Of a DNA stretch of 64,000 nt, positions 47,847-56,509 are shown one piece after another. The stretch covers positions 124,001 to 188,000 of the forward strand of contig CAKZFX010000010.1 in assembly GCA_936908745.1 (NCBI GenBank), given 5' to 3'. A model generated the notes under the pieces. It ran no database searches. It saw only the letters and a program-made list of their open reading frames with translations, and had not been told where the DNA came from. The position numbers and the translations under genes are program-made. Every line of letters starts with the position of its first letter. Positions within the stretch are counted from its first letter, which is position 1. Source of the stretch: an uncultured Chitinophagaceae bacterium. GTDB lineage: Bacteria > Bacteroidota > Bacteroidia > Chitinophagales > Chitinophagaceae.

Positions 47847-48422
47847 ATGGTATCAAATCAACATACTGAAGCGTTTTTTAAACGGTTATTGAACGGTGAA
47901 ACAATTACCGCAAATGACCCGGCAGCCTTTAAAATGAAGGAGGCCTCTTTTCTTACCAGAAAGCTATTGGTTCAACTAAATAACGCTTCGGATCCGGCGG
48001 AAATAAGAAGCTTACTAAGTCAAATCACAGATTCAGAAATTGACAGAAGTGTTGATGTATTTACTCCGCTGTATATCAATTACGGTAAGCACACCCAAAT
48101 CGGTAAAAACGTCTTTATAAATTTTGATTGTGTTTTCCTGGATTTGGGAGGAATAACTATTGAAGACAATGTATTGATTGCGCCTAAAGTCAGTTTATTA
48201 TCTGAAGGTCATCCACTTTCTCCAAACCACAGGCACTCACTTGCTCCGGGACACATTCACATCGGGAAAAATGCATGGATCGGTGCAGGTGCTACGATAT
48301 TGCCGGGTGTAACTGTTGGTGAAAATGCAGTGGTGGCGGCGGGTGCCGTTGTTTCCAAAGATGTTCCTGCAAACACGGTGGTAGGCGGTGTTCCCGCTAA
48401 AATTATTAAAGCAATTCATTAA
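47847..48422 (+). CDS. Sugar O-acetyltransferase-like left-handed beta-helix acetyltransferase
   Basis: A 191-residue cytoplasmic enzyme of the maltose/galactoside O-acetyltransferase type, using acetyl-CoA. The N-terminal part (about 1-60) is the short helical Maa-like cap (FKMKEASFLTRKLLVQLNNA). The rest shows hexapeptide repeats: YINYGKHTQIGKNVFINFDC, LGGITIEDNVLIAPKVSLLS with EGHPLSP (catalytic His), then IGKNAWIGAGATILPGVTVG and VVGGVPAKIIK. A -7-like box with one mismatch (GACCTTTG, 47835-47842) lies 4 bases upstream. It starts the cluster after the AraC gene. The acceptor is unknown. Confidence 0.9.
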   Translation: MVSNQHTEAFFKRLLNGETITANDPAAFKMKEASFLTRKLLVQLNNASDPAEIRSLLSQITDSEIDRSVDVFTPLYINYGKHTQIGKNVFINFDCVFLDLGGITIEDNVLIAPKVSLLSEGHPLSPNHRHSLAPGHIHIGKNAWIGAGATILPGVTVGENAVVAAGAVVSKDVPANTVVGGVPAKIIKAIH

Positions 48423-48440
48423 TCATAAATCATCAGACAA

Positions 48441-49481
48441 ATGAAAAAGATAACATTATTGATAATTGTATCTATCTTTTTTTTAGGACAACCCTTTGCC
48501 CAAGCAAAAAAATCAAGCAGAATGAAACAAACAGAGCATTACACTTTTATGCTGAGCGATAAGGTAACAAGACAAAAAGTAAGGTTCAAAAATCGTTATG
48601 GGATTACTTTAGCCGGAGATTTATACTTTCCTAAAGATAGCAGCGGTAAAACTTTGGCAGCTCTTGCCATCAGCGGCCCCTTTGGTGCTGTGAAAGAACA
48701 GTCTTCGGGATTATATGCCAATCAAATGGCAGAACGGGGATTTATTGCCCTGGCATTTGACCCGTCTTATACCGGTGAAAGTGGTGGAGAACCAAGAAAT
48801 ATCGCATCATCAGACATTAACACGGAAGATTTTAGTGCGGCAGTGGATTTTCTCGGCTTACAACCCTCTGTTGACAGAAATCGCATTGGCATTATTGGTA
48901 TTTGTGGTTGGGCAGGCTTTGCCTTGAACGCTACAGCAGTTGACAAAAGAGTAAAAGCAGTCGCTTCAACAAGTATGTATGATATACCCCGTGTCTCATC
49001 AAATGGGTATTACGATAAAGTAACATTAACACAACGCACAACAATGCTGGAGCAAATGAGCCAGCAACGTTGGAAAGATGCAGAAAATGCTGCGCCTGCT
49101 TATGGACCGTGTCCAAATCCGGACAGCTTGAAAGGCAATGAACCTGAATTTGTAAAAAGCTATTTCGATTATTATAAAACGAACAGAGGATTTCATCCAC
49201 GTTCAATCAATTCGAATGGCGGCTGGGCAATGACAAGTGCGTTTTCATTAATGAATATGCCCATTCTCACTTACATTGAAGAGATTTCTCCAAGACCTAT
49301 ACTTCTTATAGCAGGTGAAGAAGCACATTCACGTTATATGAGCGAAGATGCGTATAAAATGGCAGCAGAGCCAAAAGAATTAATGATTATTCCGAATGCA
49401 GTTCATGTTGATCTCTACGACAAAATAGATGTTATACCATTTGACAAATTGGTTGACTTTTTTACCAAAAATCTAAAATAA
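48441..49481 (+). CDS. Exported alpha/beta hydrolase (dienelactone-hydrolase-like, Cys nucleophile candidate)
   Basis: A 346-residue protein with an N-terminal signal peptide (MKKITLLIIVSIFFLGQPFA). The fold is shown by GITLAGDLYFPKD, LAALAISGPFGAVKEQSSGL, GFIALAFDPSYTGESGGEPR, the nucleophile elbow IGIIGICGWAGFALNA, RPILLIAGEEAHSRYMSE (acid) and PNAVHVDLYDK (His). The elbow has Cys where most hydrolases have Ser, as in several dienelactone-hydrolase-like families. It lies 18 bases after the acetyltransferase and 5 bases before the cupin gene. The substrate is unknown. Confidence 0.88.
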   Translation: MKKITLLIIVSIFFLGQPFAQAKKSSRMKQTEHYTFMLSDKVTRQKVRFKNRYGITLAGDLYFPKDSSGKTLAALAISGPFGAVKEQSSGLYANQMAERGFIALAFDPSYTGESGGEPRNIASSDINTEDFSAAVDFLGLQPSVDRNRIGIIGICGWAGFALNATAVDKRVKAVASTSMYDIPRVSSNGYYDKVTLTQRTTMLEQMSQQRWKDAENAAPAYGPCPNPDSLKGNEPEFVKSYFDYYKTNRGFHPRSINSNGGWAMTSAFSLMNMPILTYIEEISPRPILLIAGEEAHSRYMSEDAYKMAAEPKELMIIPNAVHVDLYDKIDVIPFDKLVDFFTKNLK

Positions 49482-49486
49482 TACCC

Positions 49487-49975
49487 ATGAAAAATACAGG
49501 ATTGAAACTTCCAGCAATCTTATTAGCCTTCCTATTTCATATCACAGTAAAAGGCCAAACAATGAGTACGAAAGAAGATCAAAATAGAACAGACATATTT
49601 CCAAAAGGAGACAAAGCTTCAGCAGAATACTTTTCAGGCACTGCATGGGTAAAAACGCTGGTAGCCAATGACGATACCTTAACAACAATTATCAGCAATG
49701 TTGTGTTTGAACCTGGTGCAAGAAACAATTGGCATACGCATCCGGCCGGTCAAATTTTGATTTGTACAGAAGGCACAGGGTACTACCAGGAAAAAGGAAA
49801 ACCCATCCAAATACTTCATGCCAGTGATGTTGTGAGAATACTTCCAGGAGTAGAGCATTGGCATGGTGCTTCGCCTACAAGTAGATTCACACACATTGCC
49901 ATCAATGTAAATACTGAAAAGGGTGTGGTAAACTGGTTGCAGCCAGTACCAGATGAGGAGTATAACAAGAAATAA
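49487..49975 (+). CDS. Exported cupin-domain protein
   Basis: A 162-residue protein: an N-terminal signal-like helix (LPAILLAFLFHITVKGQ), then a single cupin barrel. Metal ligands are visible in the first cupin motif, PGARNNWHTHPAGQILICTE with GTGYYQE, and the second, ILPGVEHWHGASPTSRFTHI. Related proteins lie beside carboxymuconolactone decarboxylase-like or oxidoreductase genes and may be dioxygenase-like or isomerase-like; activity is unknown. It follows the alpha/beta hydrolase after 5 bases, so the two are co-transcribed. Confidence 0.88.
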   Translation: MKNTGLKLPAILLAFLFHITVKGQTMSTKEDQNRTDIFPKGDKASAEYFSGTAWVKTLVANDDTLTTIISNVVFEPGARNNWHTHPAGQILICTEGTGYYQEKGKPIQILHASDVVRILPGVEHWHGASPTSRFTHIAINVNTEKGVVNWLQPVPDEEYNKK

Positions 49976-50031
49976 ATGTATTTAGAAACGGGTTTCACCA
50001 ACACCATCATTTGCCGTAAAAATTATGAGTT

Positions 50032-50490
50032 ATGAAACGAGCACTCATTTTTGTTTTAATGGCTGCGTCTTTTATTAGTTGTTCATGCGGTTCTAAAAAT
50101 GTTGCTAACACCGTAAGCAACAACACCATAAATCCAAAAAATGGGAAAATGAAAATAAAAATCGGAAATAGCACTTTTACGGCAACGTTATATAACAACT
50201 CAACAGCGTCAACCTTCAAATCACTCTTGCCGCTAACAGTAAACATGCATGAGCTAAATGGTAATGAAAAGTATGTCGATTTATCCAGTAATCTTCCTGC
50301 AAATGCATCCAATCCAAGAATAATACAAAACGGAGATTTGATGTTATACGATTCTTCTACGTTAGTGTTGTTTTATAAAACATTTCCTACTTCATACGCC
50401 TATACAACCTTGGGGCGGATTGATAACCCTTCTGGATTAACTGCCGCTTTAGGCGCAGGAAATGTGACGGTGGCTTTTGAAAGAGAGTAA
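50032..50490 (+). CDS. Cyclophilin-like fold lipoprotein
   Basis: A 152-residue exported lipoprotein with lipobox-like SFISCSC (Cys about 17-19), a short Asn-rich linker, and a domain resembling cyclophilin-like family 2: GKMKIKIGNSTFTATLYNNS, TASTFKSLLPLTVNMHELNG, NEKYVDLSSNLP, GDLMLYDSSTLVLFYKTFPT, YTTLGRIDNPSGLTAALGAG. These proteins keep the beta-barrel of cyclophilins without the proline isomerase residues. It is the last gene of the AraC-linked cluster, 56 bases after the cupin gene. Confidence 0.85.
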   Translation: MKRALIFVLMAASFISCSCGSKNVANTVSNNTINPKNGKMKIKIGNSTFTATLYNNSTASTFKSLLPLTVNMHELNGNEKYVDLSSNLPANASNPRIIQNGDLMLYDSSTLVLFYKTFPTSYAYTTLGRIDNPSGLTAALGAGNVTVAFERE

Positions 50491-50660
50491 AAACCTATAA
50501 CTACTCAACAAGCTTTCTCTCTTATAATCAGAAATAGTTTTGAGAATTTGTTCTGGGAACACCAACAACCCAATGAGAATTTCTCGAACTTTTCTTGTCC
50601 CATTTGAGTTACTTAATGTCGCTAAATGTCGCCAACTCCCTCAAATCCTCTAATATATGG

Positions 50661-50686
50661 TTCGGGTCTTCGACCCTTGGGACTAC
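50661..50686 (+). repeat. Decayed tRNA-like 3' end (third att-like scar)
   Basis: TTCGGGTCTTCGACCC followed by TTGGGACTAC; the final GGGACTAC matches the end of tRNA-Arg, and GGGTC/GACCC gives a T-arm-like stem. A terminator begins 8 bases on, as with the other two copies. The antisense frame reads VVPRVEDPNH, typical of tRNA 3' ends. With its terminator it is all I recognise in the 479-base gap 50491-50969. Confidence 0.4.
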
Positions 50687-50694
50687 TAAATTCC

Positions 50695-50719
50695 AGCTGT
50701 TCATTTTGAACAGCTTTTT
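50695..50719 (+). terminator. Intrinsic terminator after the tRNA-like scar
   Basis: AGCTGTTC/GAACAGCT, 8 perfect pairs, loop ATTTT, then TTTT. Confidence 0.75.
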
Positions 50720-50969
50720 AATTCTGCCTCCACAGTTATTTTTTTGCTCTATTCGGCGTATCACTTGTGTTGATATTAAAAGACGCATAATTGGCGCCTC
50801 TTCTTTACCTGGGTTGCCTATTGAATAATTGGCTGCCGATCCCACCCATCACCCCAACAATTTGATATTTTTTGCCGGCAAATCACTTTTGACTAAAACA
50901 AAAGTCGTTTAGGCTAAACCTGTTTTTTGAAGTCGTTGCAACTTGCATCAACAAATCAGAAAAAATAAA

Positions 50970-51896
50970 ATGCAAAACGAAATTAAAAAATGGACAAGAG
51001 CTGATATACCCCGAAGAAAGGATGGATTAGCTGTCATTACCGGTAGCACTGAAGGCATCGGTTATGAAGATGCGCTGGCCTTATCATCTGCCGGGTGGAA
51101 TGTAATCATGATGGGGCGTAATGCTCAAAAAGGGGCCCGGTCAATTGCCAGGATCCGCCAGCTGAATCCGGAGGCAAAAGTAAGTTTTGAAAAAACAGAC
51201 CTTGCAGACCTGTCTTCAATCAAGGACTTTGCTTTGCGAATGACTTCAAAAGGGGAAGCCATCGACTTGCTGATAAATAATGCCGGTGTAATGACACCGC
51301 CGAAACGCCTCGAAACTAAAGATGGTTTTGAGTTACAGTTCGGCACTAATCATATCGGCCACTTTGCATTGACAGCGCAACTGCTTCCATTATTACTTAA
51401 GTCGCCTGGTGCCCGTGTGGTTACCGTTTCAAGCGTGGCAAATCGTAATGGGGCAATCAATTTTGATGACCTCCAGTCAAAATCTGCCTATGTTCCAATG
51501 AAAGCATACAGCCAGGCAAAACTTGCAAACCTGATGTTTGCTTTAGAGCTTCAGCGACAAAGTGAAAAGCATGGTTGGGGTATCCTGAGCATGGCTGCCC
51601 ATCCCGGTGTTTCACGAACAAACCTGCTTATTACTGGCGCAGGGCGATGGAGCGCCGCAGGAATGGCGAGAACTTTTCTCCCGTTTTTATTTCAACCATC
51701 TGCACAAGGCGCCTTGCCCACATTATATGCAGCCACTTCCCCGGATGCTAAAGGGGGGATGTATTATGGGCCAAACAAAATGGCTGAGACACGTGGGTTT
51801 CCGGCTATCGCAAAAATACCTGCACAGGCAGAGGATGTAAATGTTTCTTTAAGATTATGGAAGATATCGCAGGAATTGGCAAAGGTTGAATTTTAA
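50970..51896 (+). CDS. Short-chain dehydrogenase/reductase
   Basis: A 308-residue NAD(P)-dependent oxidoreductase of the SDR family. The cofactor motif is AVITGSTEGIGYEDALALSS (Gly-rich loop), followed by NNAG in LLINNAGVMTPPKR, the active-site Ser in VVTVSSVANRNGA and the catalytic Y-x-x-x-K in AYSQAKLANLMFALEL. The C-terminal part resembles retinol-dehydrogenase/WW-domain-oxidoreductase-like SDRs. ATG 50970 (MQNEIKKW) is preferred over one 27 bases upstream. Two small membrane proteins and an AraC regulator follow closely on the same strand. The substrate is unknown. Confidence 0.92.
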   Translation: MQNEIKKWTRADIPRRKDGLAVITGSTEGIGYEDALALSSAGWNVIMMGRNAQKGARSIARIRQLNPEAKVSFEKTDLADLSSIKDFALRMTSKGEAIDLLINNAGVMTPPKRLETKDGFELQFGTNHIGHFALTAQLLPLLLKSPGARVVTVSSVANRNGAINFDDLQSKSAYVPMKAYSQAKLANLMFALELQRQSEKHGWGILSMAAHPGVSRTNLLITGAGRWSAAGMARTFLPFLFQPSAQGALPTLYAATSPDAKGGMYYGPNKMAETRGFPAIAKIPAQAEDVNVSLRLWKISQELAKVEF

Positions 51897-51908
51897 AAAC
51901 TAAGCAAT

Positions 51909-52115
51909 ATGAACAATCAAATACGAAATAGCGATAAACTATCAATTGGCTTAACCATACTTTCAAATGCTTTGCCGCCGATAGGATTTTACCTGAGTTA
52001 CAGGTATAGAAAAGCGTTTCCAGGAAAATCACGTACTGCCTTAATTAATGCTGTCATAGGCATACCGGTTGGATTGATCGGCGGATATATATTACAAACC
52101 TATGTTTTCAATTAA
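51909..52115 (+). CDS. Small two-helix membrane protein
   Basis: A 68-residue protein with two hydrophobic segments (GLTILSNALPPIGFYLSYRY, about 14-33, and ALINAVIGIPVGLIGGYIL, about 44-62) separated by the basic RKAFPGKSRT loop. It lies 12 bases after the SDR gene and its last bases meet the next membrane protein gene, so it is probably part of the same operon. I do not recognise a named family. Confidence 0.65.
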   Translation: MNNQIRNSDKLSIGLTILSNALPPIGFYLSYRYRKAFPGKSRTALINAVIGIPVGLIGGYILQTYVFN

Positions 52116-52116
52116 A

Positions 52117-52470
52117 ATGGCAAAGCAAATAATTTCTTTAATACTGTTAATCGTTTCTGTATTTCTGAATTTCAGAAATGCCTGGGCTTCATTTAATGCG
52201 CTTAAAAATCCCGGGTCATTAAAAATGATGGCTGCTTTAGGCATTAAAGCAACATATGTTCCGGTAATGGGAGTTGTGATATTACTTGCCGGAGTTTTAT
52301 TGTTGTTTCCAAAAACCTTCTTGCCTGCAAATATTATAAATGCAACCAGTATTGTTGTCATTATGGCCCTGGCCGCAAATTCAGGCAATTATAAAATGCT
52401 ACTGATGGAAATTCCATTTTTAGCATTGCCTTTGATTATGATCTGGCTGAAGTATCCGTTTAAAAATTAA
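52117..52470 (+). CDS. Four-helix membrane protein, possibly DoxX-like
   Basis: A 117-residue hydrophobic protein with about four membrane helices: ISLILLIVSVFLNFRNAWAS, ATYVPVMGVVILLAGVLLLF, LPANIINATSIVVIMALAAN, IPFLALPLIMIWLKYP. Size and topology resemble DoxX-like proteins, but the signature residues are not conclusive. ATG 52117 begins one base after the stop of the 68-residue gene; an in-frame ATG 15 bases earlier would overlap it. An AraC-family gene starts 14 bases after its stop. Confidence 0.65.
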   Translation: MAKQIISLILLIVSVFLNFRNAWASFNALKNPGSLKMMAALGIKATYVPVMGVVILLAGVLLLFPKTFLPANIINATSIVVIMALAANSGNYKMLLMEIPFLALPLIMIWLKYPFKN

Positions 52471-52483
52471 TTAAATTTGGAGT

Positions 52484-53392
52484 ATGCCACTTTCAAAACC
52501 TTATAGAATTAAATCCATAACGGAAATACATCGTTTAATGGGCCTTCCAAAGCCCCATCATCCGCTTATTGGCATCATTGATTTGTCGGGACTAAAAAAT
52601 AATCCGGGTATAAACACCGTATTATTTGAATTATATGTCATCTCCTTAAAAAGAGGTTGCGACGGACTTTTTTACGGGCAACAGAAATATGATTTTGATG
52701 AAGGCTTAATGGCCTTTTTGTCGCCAGGGCAGATTCTGCGGGGGGAAGAAAACGGGGTGCCGCATAACCTGGAAGGCTGGATGTTATTTATTCACCCCGA
52801 TTTTTTGTGGGGAACCTCACTGGTCAATAAAATTAAAAAATATGAATATTTTGACTATTCTATAAACGAAGCATTATTTCTTTCAGAAAAAGAAGAGCGG
52901 CTCATCAACAGTATTGTAGAAAATATAAAAAATGAATGCGAGGCAAATATTGATAAATTCAGCCAGGACATCATTATTTCTCACCTGGAAACATTATTAA
53001 ACTATGCAGAGCGTTTTTATCAACGGCAATTCATTACCCGGAAAATCACCAATCACCAGGTCCTCGACCGGTTGGAAAAACTGCTATCGGACTACTTTAA
53101 CAGCAATGACTTAGCAACAAAAGGCTTGCCGACAGTTCAATACGTTTCAGACAGCCTGAATATTTCACCAACCTATTTGCGCAGCTTGCTCAAAACATTA
53201 ACGGGACAAAGCACACAGCAACACATACACGACAAACTAATCGGGAAAGCAAAGGAAAAGCTGTCCACAACAGACTTAACTGTAAGCGAAATTGCGTATG
53301 AACTGGGATTTGAACATTTGCAATCGTTTAGTAAGTTATTTAAGACAAAGACAAAACTTTCACCATTGGAATTCAGGCAGTCGTTCAATTAA
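52484..53392 (+). CDS. AraC family transcriptional regulator
   Basis: A 302-residue regulator with a cupin-like N-terminal sensor domain (LSGLKNNPGINTVLFELYVI, GEENGVPHNLEGWMLFIHPD) and a C-terminal AraC DNA-binding domain (YVSDSLNISPTYLRSLLKTL, LIGKAKEKLSTTDLTVSEIA, YELGFEHLQSFSKLFKTKTK, LSPLEFRQS). It is the last gene of the SDR operon, separated from the preceding membrane gene by 13 bases, so it probably controls that operon or its ligand. The next gene converges on it across 157 bases without a clear terminator. Confidence 0.9.
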   Translation: MPLSKPYRIKSITEIHRLMGLPKPHHPLIGIIDLSGLKNNPGINTVLFELYVISLKRGCDGLFYGQQKYDFDEGLMAFLSPGQILRGEENGVPHNLEGWMLFIHPDFLWGTSLVNKIKKYEYFDYSINEALFLSEKEERLINSIVENIKNECEANIDKFSQDIIISHLETLLNYAERFYQRQFITRKITNHQVLDRLEKLLSDYFNSNDLATKGLPTVQYVSDSLNISPTYLRSLLKTLTGQSTQQHIHDKLIGKAKEKLSTTDLTVSEIAYELGFEHLQSFSKLFKTKTKLSPLEFRQSFN

Positions 53393-53549
53393 GCCCTTTG
53401 CTTTAGTCTCTCAACAGCCAACTGAAAAAGACGGTTTAAAATCACTTCACTCATATCGGTTTGGCAAAAGCAGGGCAGACGCAAATACGACAGTTTTATC
53501 AAAATTCCTGTCTGCAAGCATTAACAGGGATTTTATTTCGGTCGCTATC

Positions 53550-54908
53550 CTACTCCACCGCCACCACCACCTTATTCACCCACACCTGCTGCCGGTCAAA
53601 AAAATACAAAAAGCGTTCGGCCATAAAAGACTTTGAAAAACTTACTTTATCGTTGAACAATTCTTTTCCGTTTACAATCACTTTTACAGGACTGCTCATA
53701 TCCACTATCAGCGGCGAAATATAAACCGTCACCTCATCGAGTTGCGAAGCGGTGATGGTAAATGTATTGTTGAAATAACTGGCTTGCGCCTGCCCGGTAT
53801 TGGTGCCATATAAATAATTCCTTTCTTCCCCATCACCGGCGAATGTATAAACAGAATCAGTCCTGTGAAATAGCGACGGCGTTTTCTTTGTATTTACTTT
53901 TACTTGCAACCAGTCAACACCATGAAAATCTTCATAATTGGTAGAAGAATGGTAGGTTAACGTAGGAGGAATGGGATTACGGGACTGTGTTTTCAAATGC
54001 GCAAACAACACAGGCAGTAAATCAGATTGATAAGGTTTATAATAATGTCTCTTGTCCTTCATCAAACGATAATTCCAGTCGGCGCCGAGCTTTTGCGCAA
54101 ACAATGCTTTGGTCAAAATACTTTTGGGAACGGTCAGCTCATCTTTCTCTGCCACAAATGAAACAACAGGACGGTTTACAAAATTGGCATACTCCGGCGG
54201 GCTGACAAACATACCATTGATAGCATAAAAACAGGCGAAGGGTGATTGCAGGAAACCATACGCATTATAAACAGTCTTGCCACCATCTGAAAAACCGCTT
54301 AAGAACACTTTGTTATCATCAATATTCAACAGCTTTTTAGTGGCGGCGATCATTTCCGTCAAATGCTTGTAACCATAATACCCATAGATGGCGAGTTTGC
54401 TGTCAAGCACAGGAAACAACTCAATGATATTCTCCTTCTCTAAATAACTGAACGTCGGATTATCGGTGATGATCTCTTTGGTATAATTAGCCGGTCGCTC
54501 TTTGCGTGACAGCCAGCCACCTTTATAATATACCAACAACGATGACGCACGTTTGGGGTCATATCCTTTTGGAATATAAACAAGATAAGGCACGGTATAA
54601 TTGCTGTCCAGTTGCAAACTAAACTCGCAAATGATCCCGGTTTTGGAAGCCACAGGATACTGGTTCCAGTTGCGCAATAATTGATACAAAGAATCGCCAC
54701 TGATACTGTTATCAGTTACCCAATGGCTGATCTGCTCCAGCGAGCGGTTCTTATCTATCTTATAATCAGACGCTTTTATCTTACGCAGGTATTCGGCAGA
54801 ATCCTGTTTAGCAGCCAGTTTTACCCAATCTTGACTATAAACAATATCGGTGTGGAAAATGACGGCGATCAATAACCAAAGAATACGCATAGCGGATAAT
54901 TTTTTCAA
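53550..54908 (-). CDS. Exported alpha/beta hydrolase (esterase/peptidase-like)
   Basis: A 452-residue exported protein with signal peptide MRILWLLIAVIFHTDIVYSQ after a short basic leader. A central alpha/beta hydrolase domain is shown by VPYLVYIPKGYDPKRASSLL, VYYKGGWLSRKERPANYT, the nucleophile elbow KVFLSGFSDGGKTVYNAYGF (G-x-S-x-G) and PVVSFVAEKDELTVPKSILT. The C-terminal 120 residues form a beta-rich domain of unknown role. The fold is like feruloyl-esterase/PHB-depolymerase-type enzymes, but the substrate is not evident. An internal Met (residue 7) is an alternative start. The AraC gene next to it on the same strand ends 32 bases upstream. Confidence 0.8.
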   Translation of the reverse strand: MKKLSAMRILWLLIAVIFHTDIVYSQDWVKLAAKQDSAEYLRKIKASDYKIDKNRSLEQISHWVTDNSISGDSLYQLLRNWNQYPVASKTGIICEFSLQLDSNYTVPYLVYIPKGYDPKRASSLLVYYKGGWLSRKERPANYTKEIITDNPTFSYLEKENIIELFPVLDSKLAIYGYYGYKHLTEMIAATKKLLNIDDNKVFLSGFSDGGKTVYNAYGFLQSPFACFYAINGMFVSPPEYANFVNRPVVSFVAEKDELTVPKSILTKALFAQKLGADWNYRLMKDKRHYYKPYQSDLLPVLFAHLKTQSRNPIPPTLTYHSSTNYEDFHGVDWLQVKVNTKKTPSLFHRTDSVYTFAGDGEERNYLYGTNTGQAQASYFNNTFTITASQLDEVTVYISPLIVDMSSPVKVIVNGKELFNDKVSFSKSFMAERFLYFFDRQQVWVNKVVVAVE

Positions 54909-54940
54909 AACTATCCTGCGTTATCGTCGGAAAATTGGAC

Positions 54941-55798
54941 TTATACGACATTTTTCGTATTGTGGATACGCCAGAAGGTATCGGCCATACCCAAATGTTT
55001 GCCTTCTTTAAAAAAGGCAGCGGGAGAAAGCCCCGTCAATTTTTTAAACGAACGGATCATATACGATTGATCAAGGTAGCCACTTTCATAAGCGATGGAC
55101 GTAAGGTTGCCGCTATGTTCATGTAATATCTTTTGTTGCACAGCATACCGGAAGCGGGCGATCATCCGGTAATGTTCCGGTGTGATCGACAACTCCTTTT
55201 TAAAATCCCTGTTCAACTTGCGGTGATTGATAAAATGCTGCCCCGCTACTTCACGTATGGAAAATGTATTATGCGGATCATTCAGTGCTTCGAGTATGCT
55301 ATACAACTCATCATATGTTTTGGGCCGGTAAAGCGATGTTAAAAAGACTTCGAGTTCTTGAATGGCGTTTCCCCAATCGCCGTTTTCAAAACAAGCAGTG
55401 ATTTGCCGGCTCCATTCCATGTCGTTAGCCGGTTCAAAATACTGCACTTCATTGGTCGCCAGGCTTTGATAAGGTTCCTGTATAAAATGGTTCAGCCCCA
55501 GCGGTGAAAACACGATACCTATTTTATGGATCGGCCCTTGTTGCACAACAGTCGTTACATGTTGTTGCCTTGTAAGCAACTTTAGCAATGGCAATTCTTT
55601 GGCCGAGTTAACGGTATTATGCGAATCGCTTTGTGCAAAGGTCGCATGCTTATAAAACGTAAGCGTTGTATTCACATGCGGGAAAAAAGAATACTTGCGA
55701 TGAAAATGGGTATCTTCCTGCACATCTGTATAGAAATAGGCAATATGCTTTTTTAACAAAGCATGCACAGGAATATATGTCTGGAAACCGGCAGGCAT
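54941..55798 (-). CDS. AraC family transcriptional regulator (DUF6597-type sensor)
   Basis: A 285-residue regulator. The N-terminal 130 residues (PVHALLKKHIAYFYTDVQED, IHKIGIVFSPLGLNHFIQEP) match the DUF6597-type sensor found in many Bacteroidota AraC proteins. The C-terminal half is the AraC domain: SIREVAGQHFINHRKLNRDF, ITPEHYRMIARFRYAVQQKI, LTSIAYESGYLDQSYMIRSF, KKLTGLSPAAFFKEGKH. It precedes the secreted hydrolase on the same strand by 32 bases and probably controls it. It is divergent from the HMA-AraC fusion gene (75 bases apart). Confidence 0.9.
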   Translation of the reverse strand: MPAGFQTYIPVHALLKKHIAYFYTDVQEDTHFHRKYSFFPHVNTTLTFYKHATFAQSDSHNTVNSAKELPLLKLLTRQQHVTTVVQQGPIHKIGIVFSPLGLNHFIQEPYQSLATNEVQYFEPANDMEWSRQITACFENGDWGNAIQELEVFLTSLYRPKTYDELYSILEALNDPHNTFSIREVAGQHFINHRKLNRDFKKELSITPEHYRMIARFRYAVQQKILHEHSGNLTSIAYESGYLDQSYMIRSFKKLTGLSPAAFFKEGKHLGMADTFWRIHNTKNVV

Positions 55799-55873
55799 TT
55801 AAAGTGTATAGAGCTATAAAAATAAGAACAGCGTTGATATTTCCCATTTTATCTAAATTGCCATGGATTAACT

Positions 55874-56434
55874 ATGAAACTCTATATTAAAAACATGGTA
55901 TGCAGCCGCTGCAAAATGGTGGTGAAAGATGTAATTGAAAAACAAGGCTTGCATCCATTAGCTGTTGAGCTGGGCGAAGCAGAGATCAGCGAAGAATTGA
56001 CAGCAGCTCAATCCGGACAACTATACAACTCCCTGAAATTACTGGGCTTTGAGATCATTGATGATAAAAAAGCCCGGACGGTGGAGAAAATAAAAAACGC
56101 AATCGTCACGCTGGTGCATCATTCACAGCAAAACCTCGAAACAAACCTGTCTGAGTTTATTACATCCAAACTGCACCAGGACTATAACTACTTAAGCAAC
56201 CTGTTTTCCGAAGTAGAGGGCACCACGATTGAAAAATACTTTATCACCCAGCGCATCGAAAAAGTGAAAGAATTGTTAGTGTACAATGAACTTTCACTTT
56301 CAGAAATCGCCGACGAACTGGGTTATAGCAGCGTTGCCTACCTGTCTAATCAATTCAAGAAAATGACAGGTCTTACGCCTTCTCATTTCAGGCAACTGAA
56401 AGAAAACAAGCGACGCAACATTGAAGAACTGTAA
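55874..56434 (+). CDS. HMA-like domain fused to an AraC DNA-binding domain (predicted copper/metal-responsive regulator)
   Basis: A 186-residue protein. Residues 1-70 are an HMA-like ferredoxin fold with a C-x-x-C metal site (Cys10 and Cys13 in KNMVCSRCKMVV). Residues about 80-180 are an AraC helix-turn-helix domain (SEFITSKLHQDYNYLSNLFS, IEKVKELLVYNELSLSEIAD, ELGYSSVAYLSNQFKKMTGL, TPSHFRQLKE). A metal-binding fold joined to a DNA-binding domain, at the head of a set of HMA, haem and multicopper oxidase genes, indicates a cytoplasmic copper-sensing regulator of that set. Metal identity is inference. It is transcribed in the same direction as its likely targets, which have their own promoter. 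Confidence 0.85.
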   Translation: MKLYIKNMVCSRCKMVVKDVIEKQGLHPLAVELGEAEISEELTAAQSGQLYNSLKLLGFEIIDDKKARTVEKIKNAIVTLVHHSQQNLETNLSEFITSKLHQDYNYLSNLFSEVEGTTIEKYFITQRIEKVKELLVYNELSLSEIADELGYSSVAYLSNQFKKMTGLTPSHFRQLKENKRRNIEEL

Positions 56435-56486
56435 ATCTTACAAATCATATACAAAATAGTGTAACAACGCTGCAACGGGGTTGAAA

Positions 56487-56494
56487 TAGCTTTG
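56487..56494 (+). promoter_or_regulatory. -7 promoter box of the HMA-MauE gene
   Basis: TAGCTTTG, exact match, 15 bases before ATG 56510. An ATG at 56492 falls inside the box and is therefore not the start. Confidence 0.6.
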
Positions 56495-56509
56495 TGTCAA
56501 ACAAATACC

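Noticed and set aside
50600..50686. Possible complete tRNA gene before the third scar
   Set aside because: GTCCCA could pair with TGGGAC, but no D arm or anticodon arm can be formed, so only a decayed 3' end is claimed.
50609..50845. 78-residue minus-strand frame across the 50.6-50.8 kb gap
   Set aside because: It reads antisense through the tRNA-like scar and its terminator; the VVPRVEDPNH segment is a known artefact of tRNA 3' ends.
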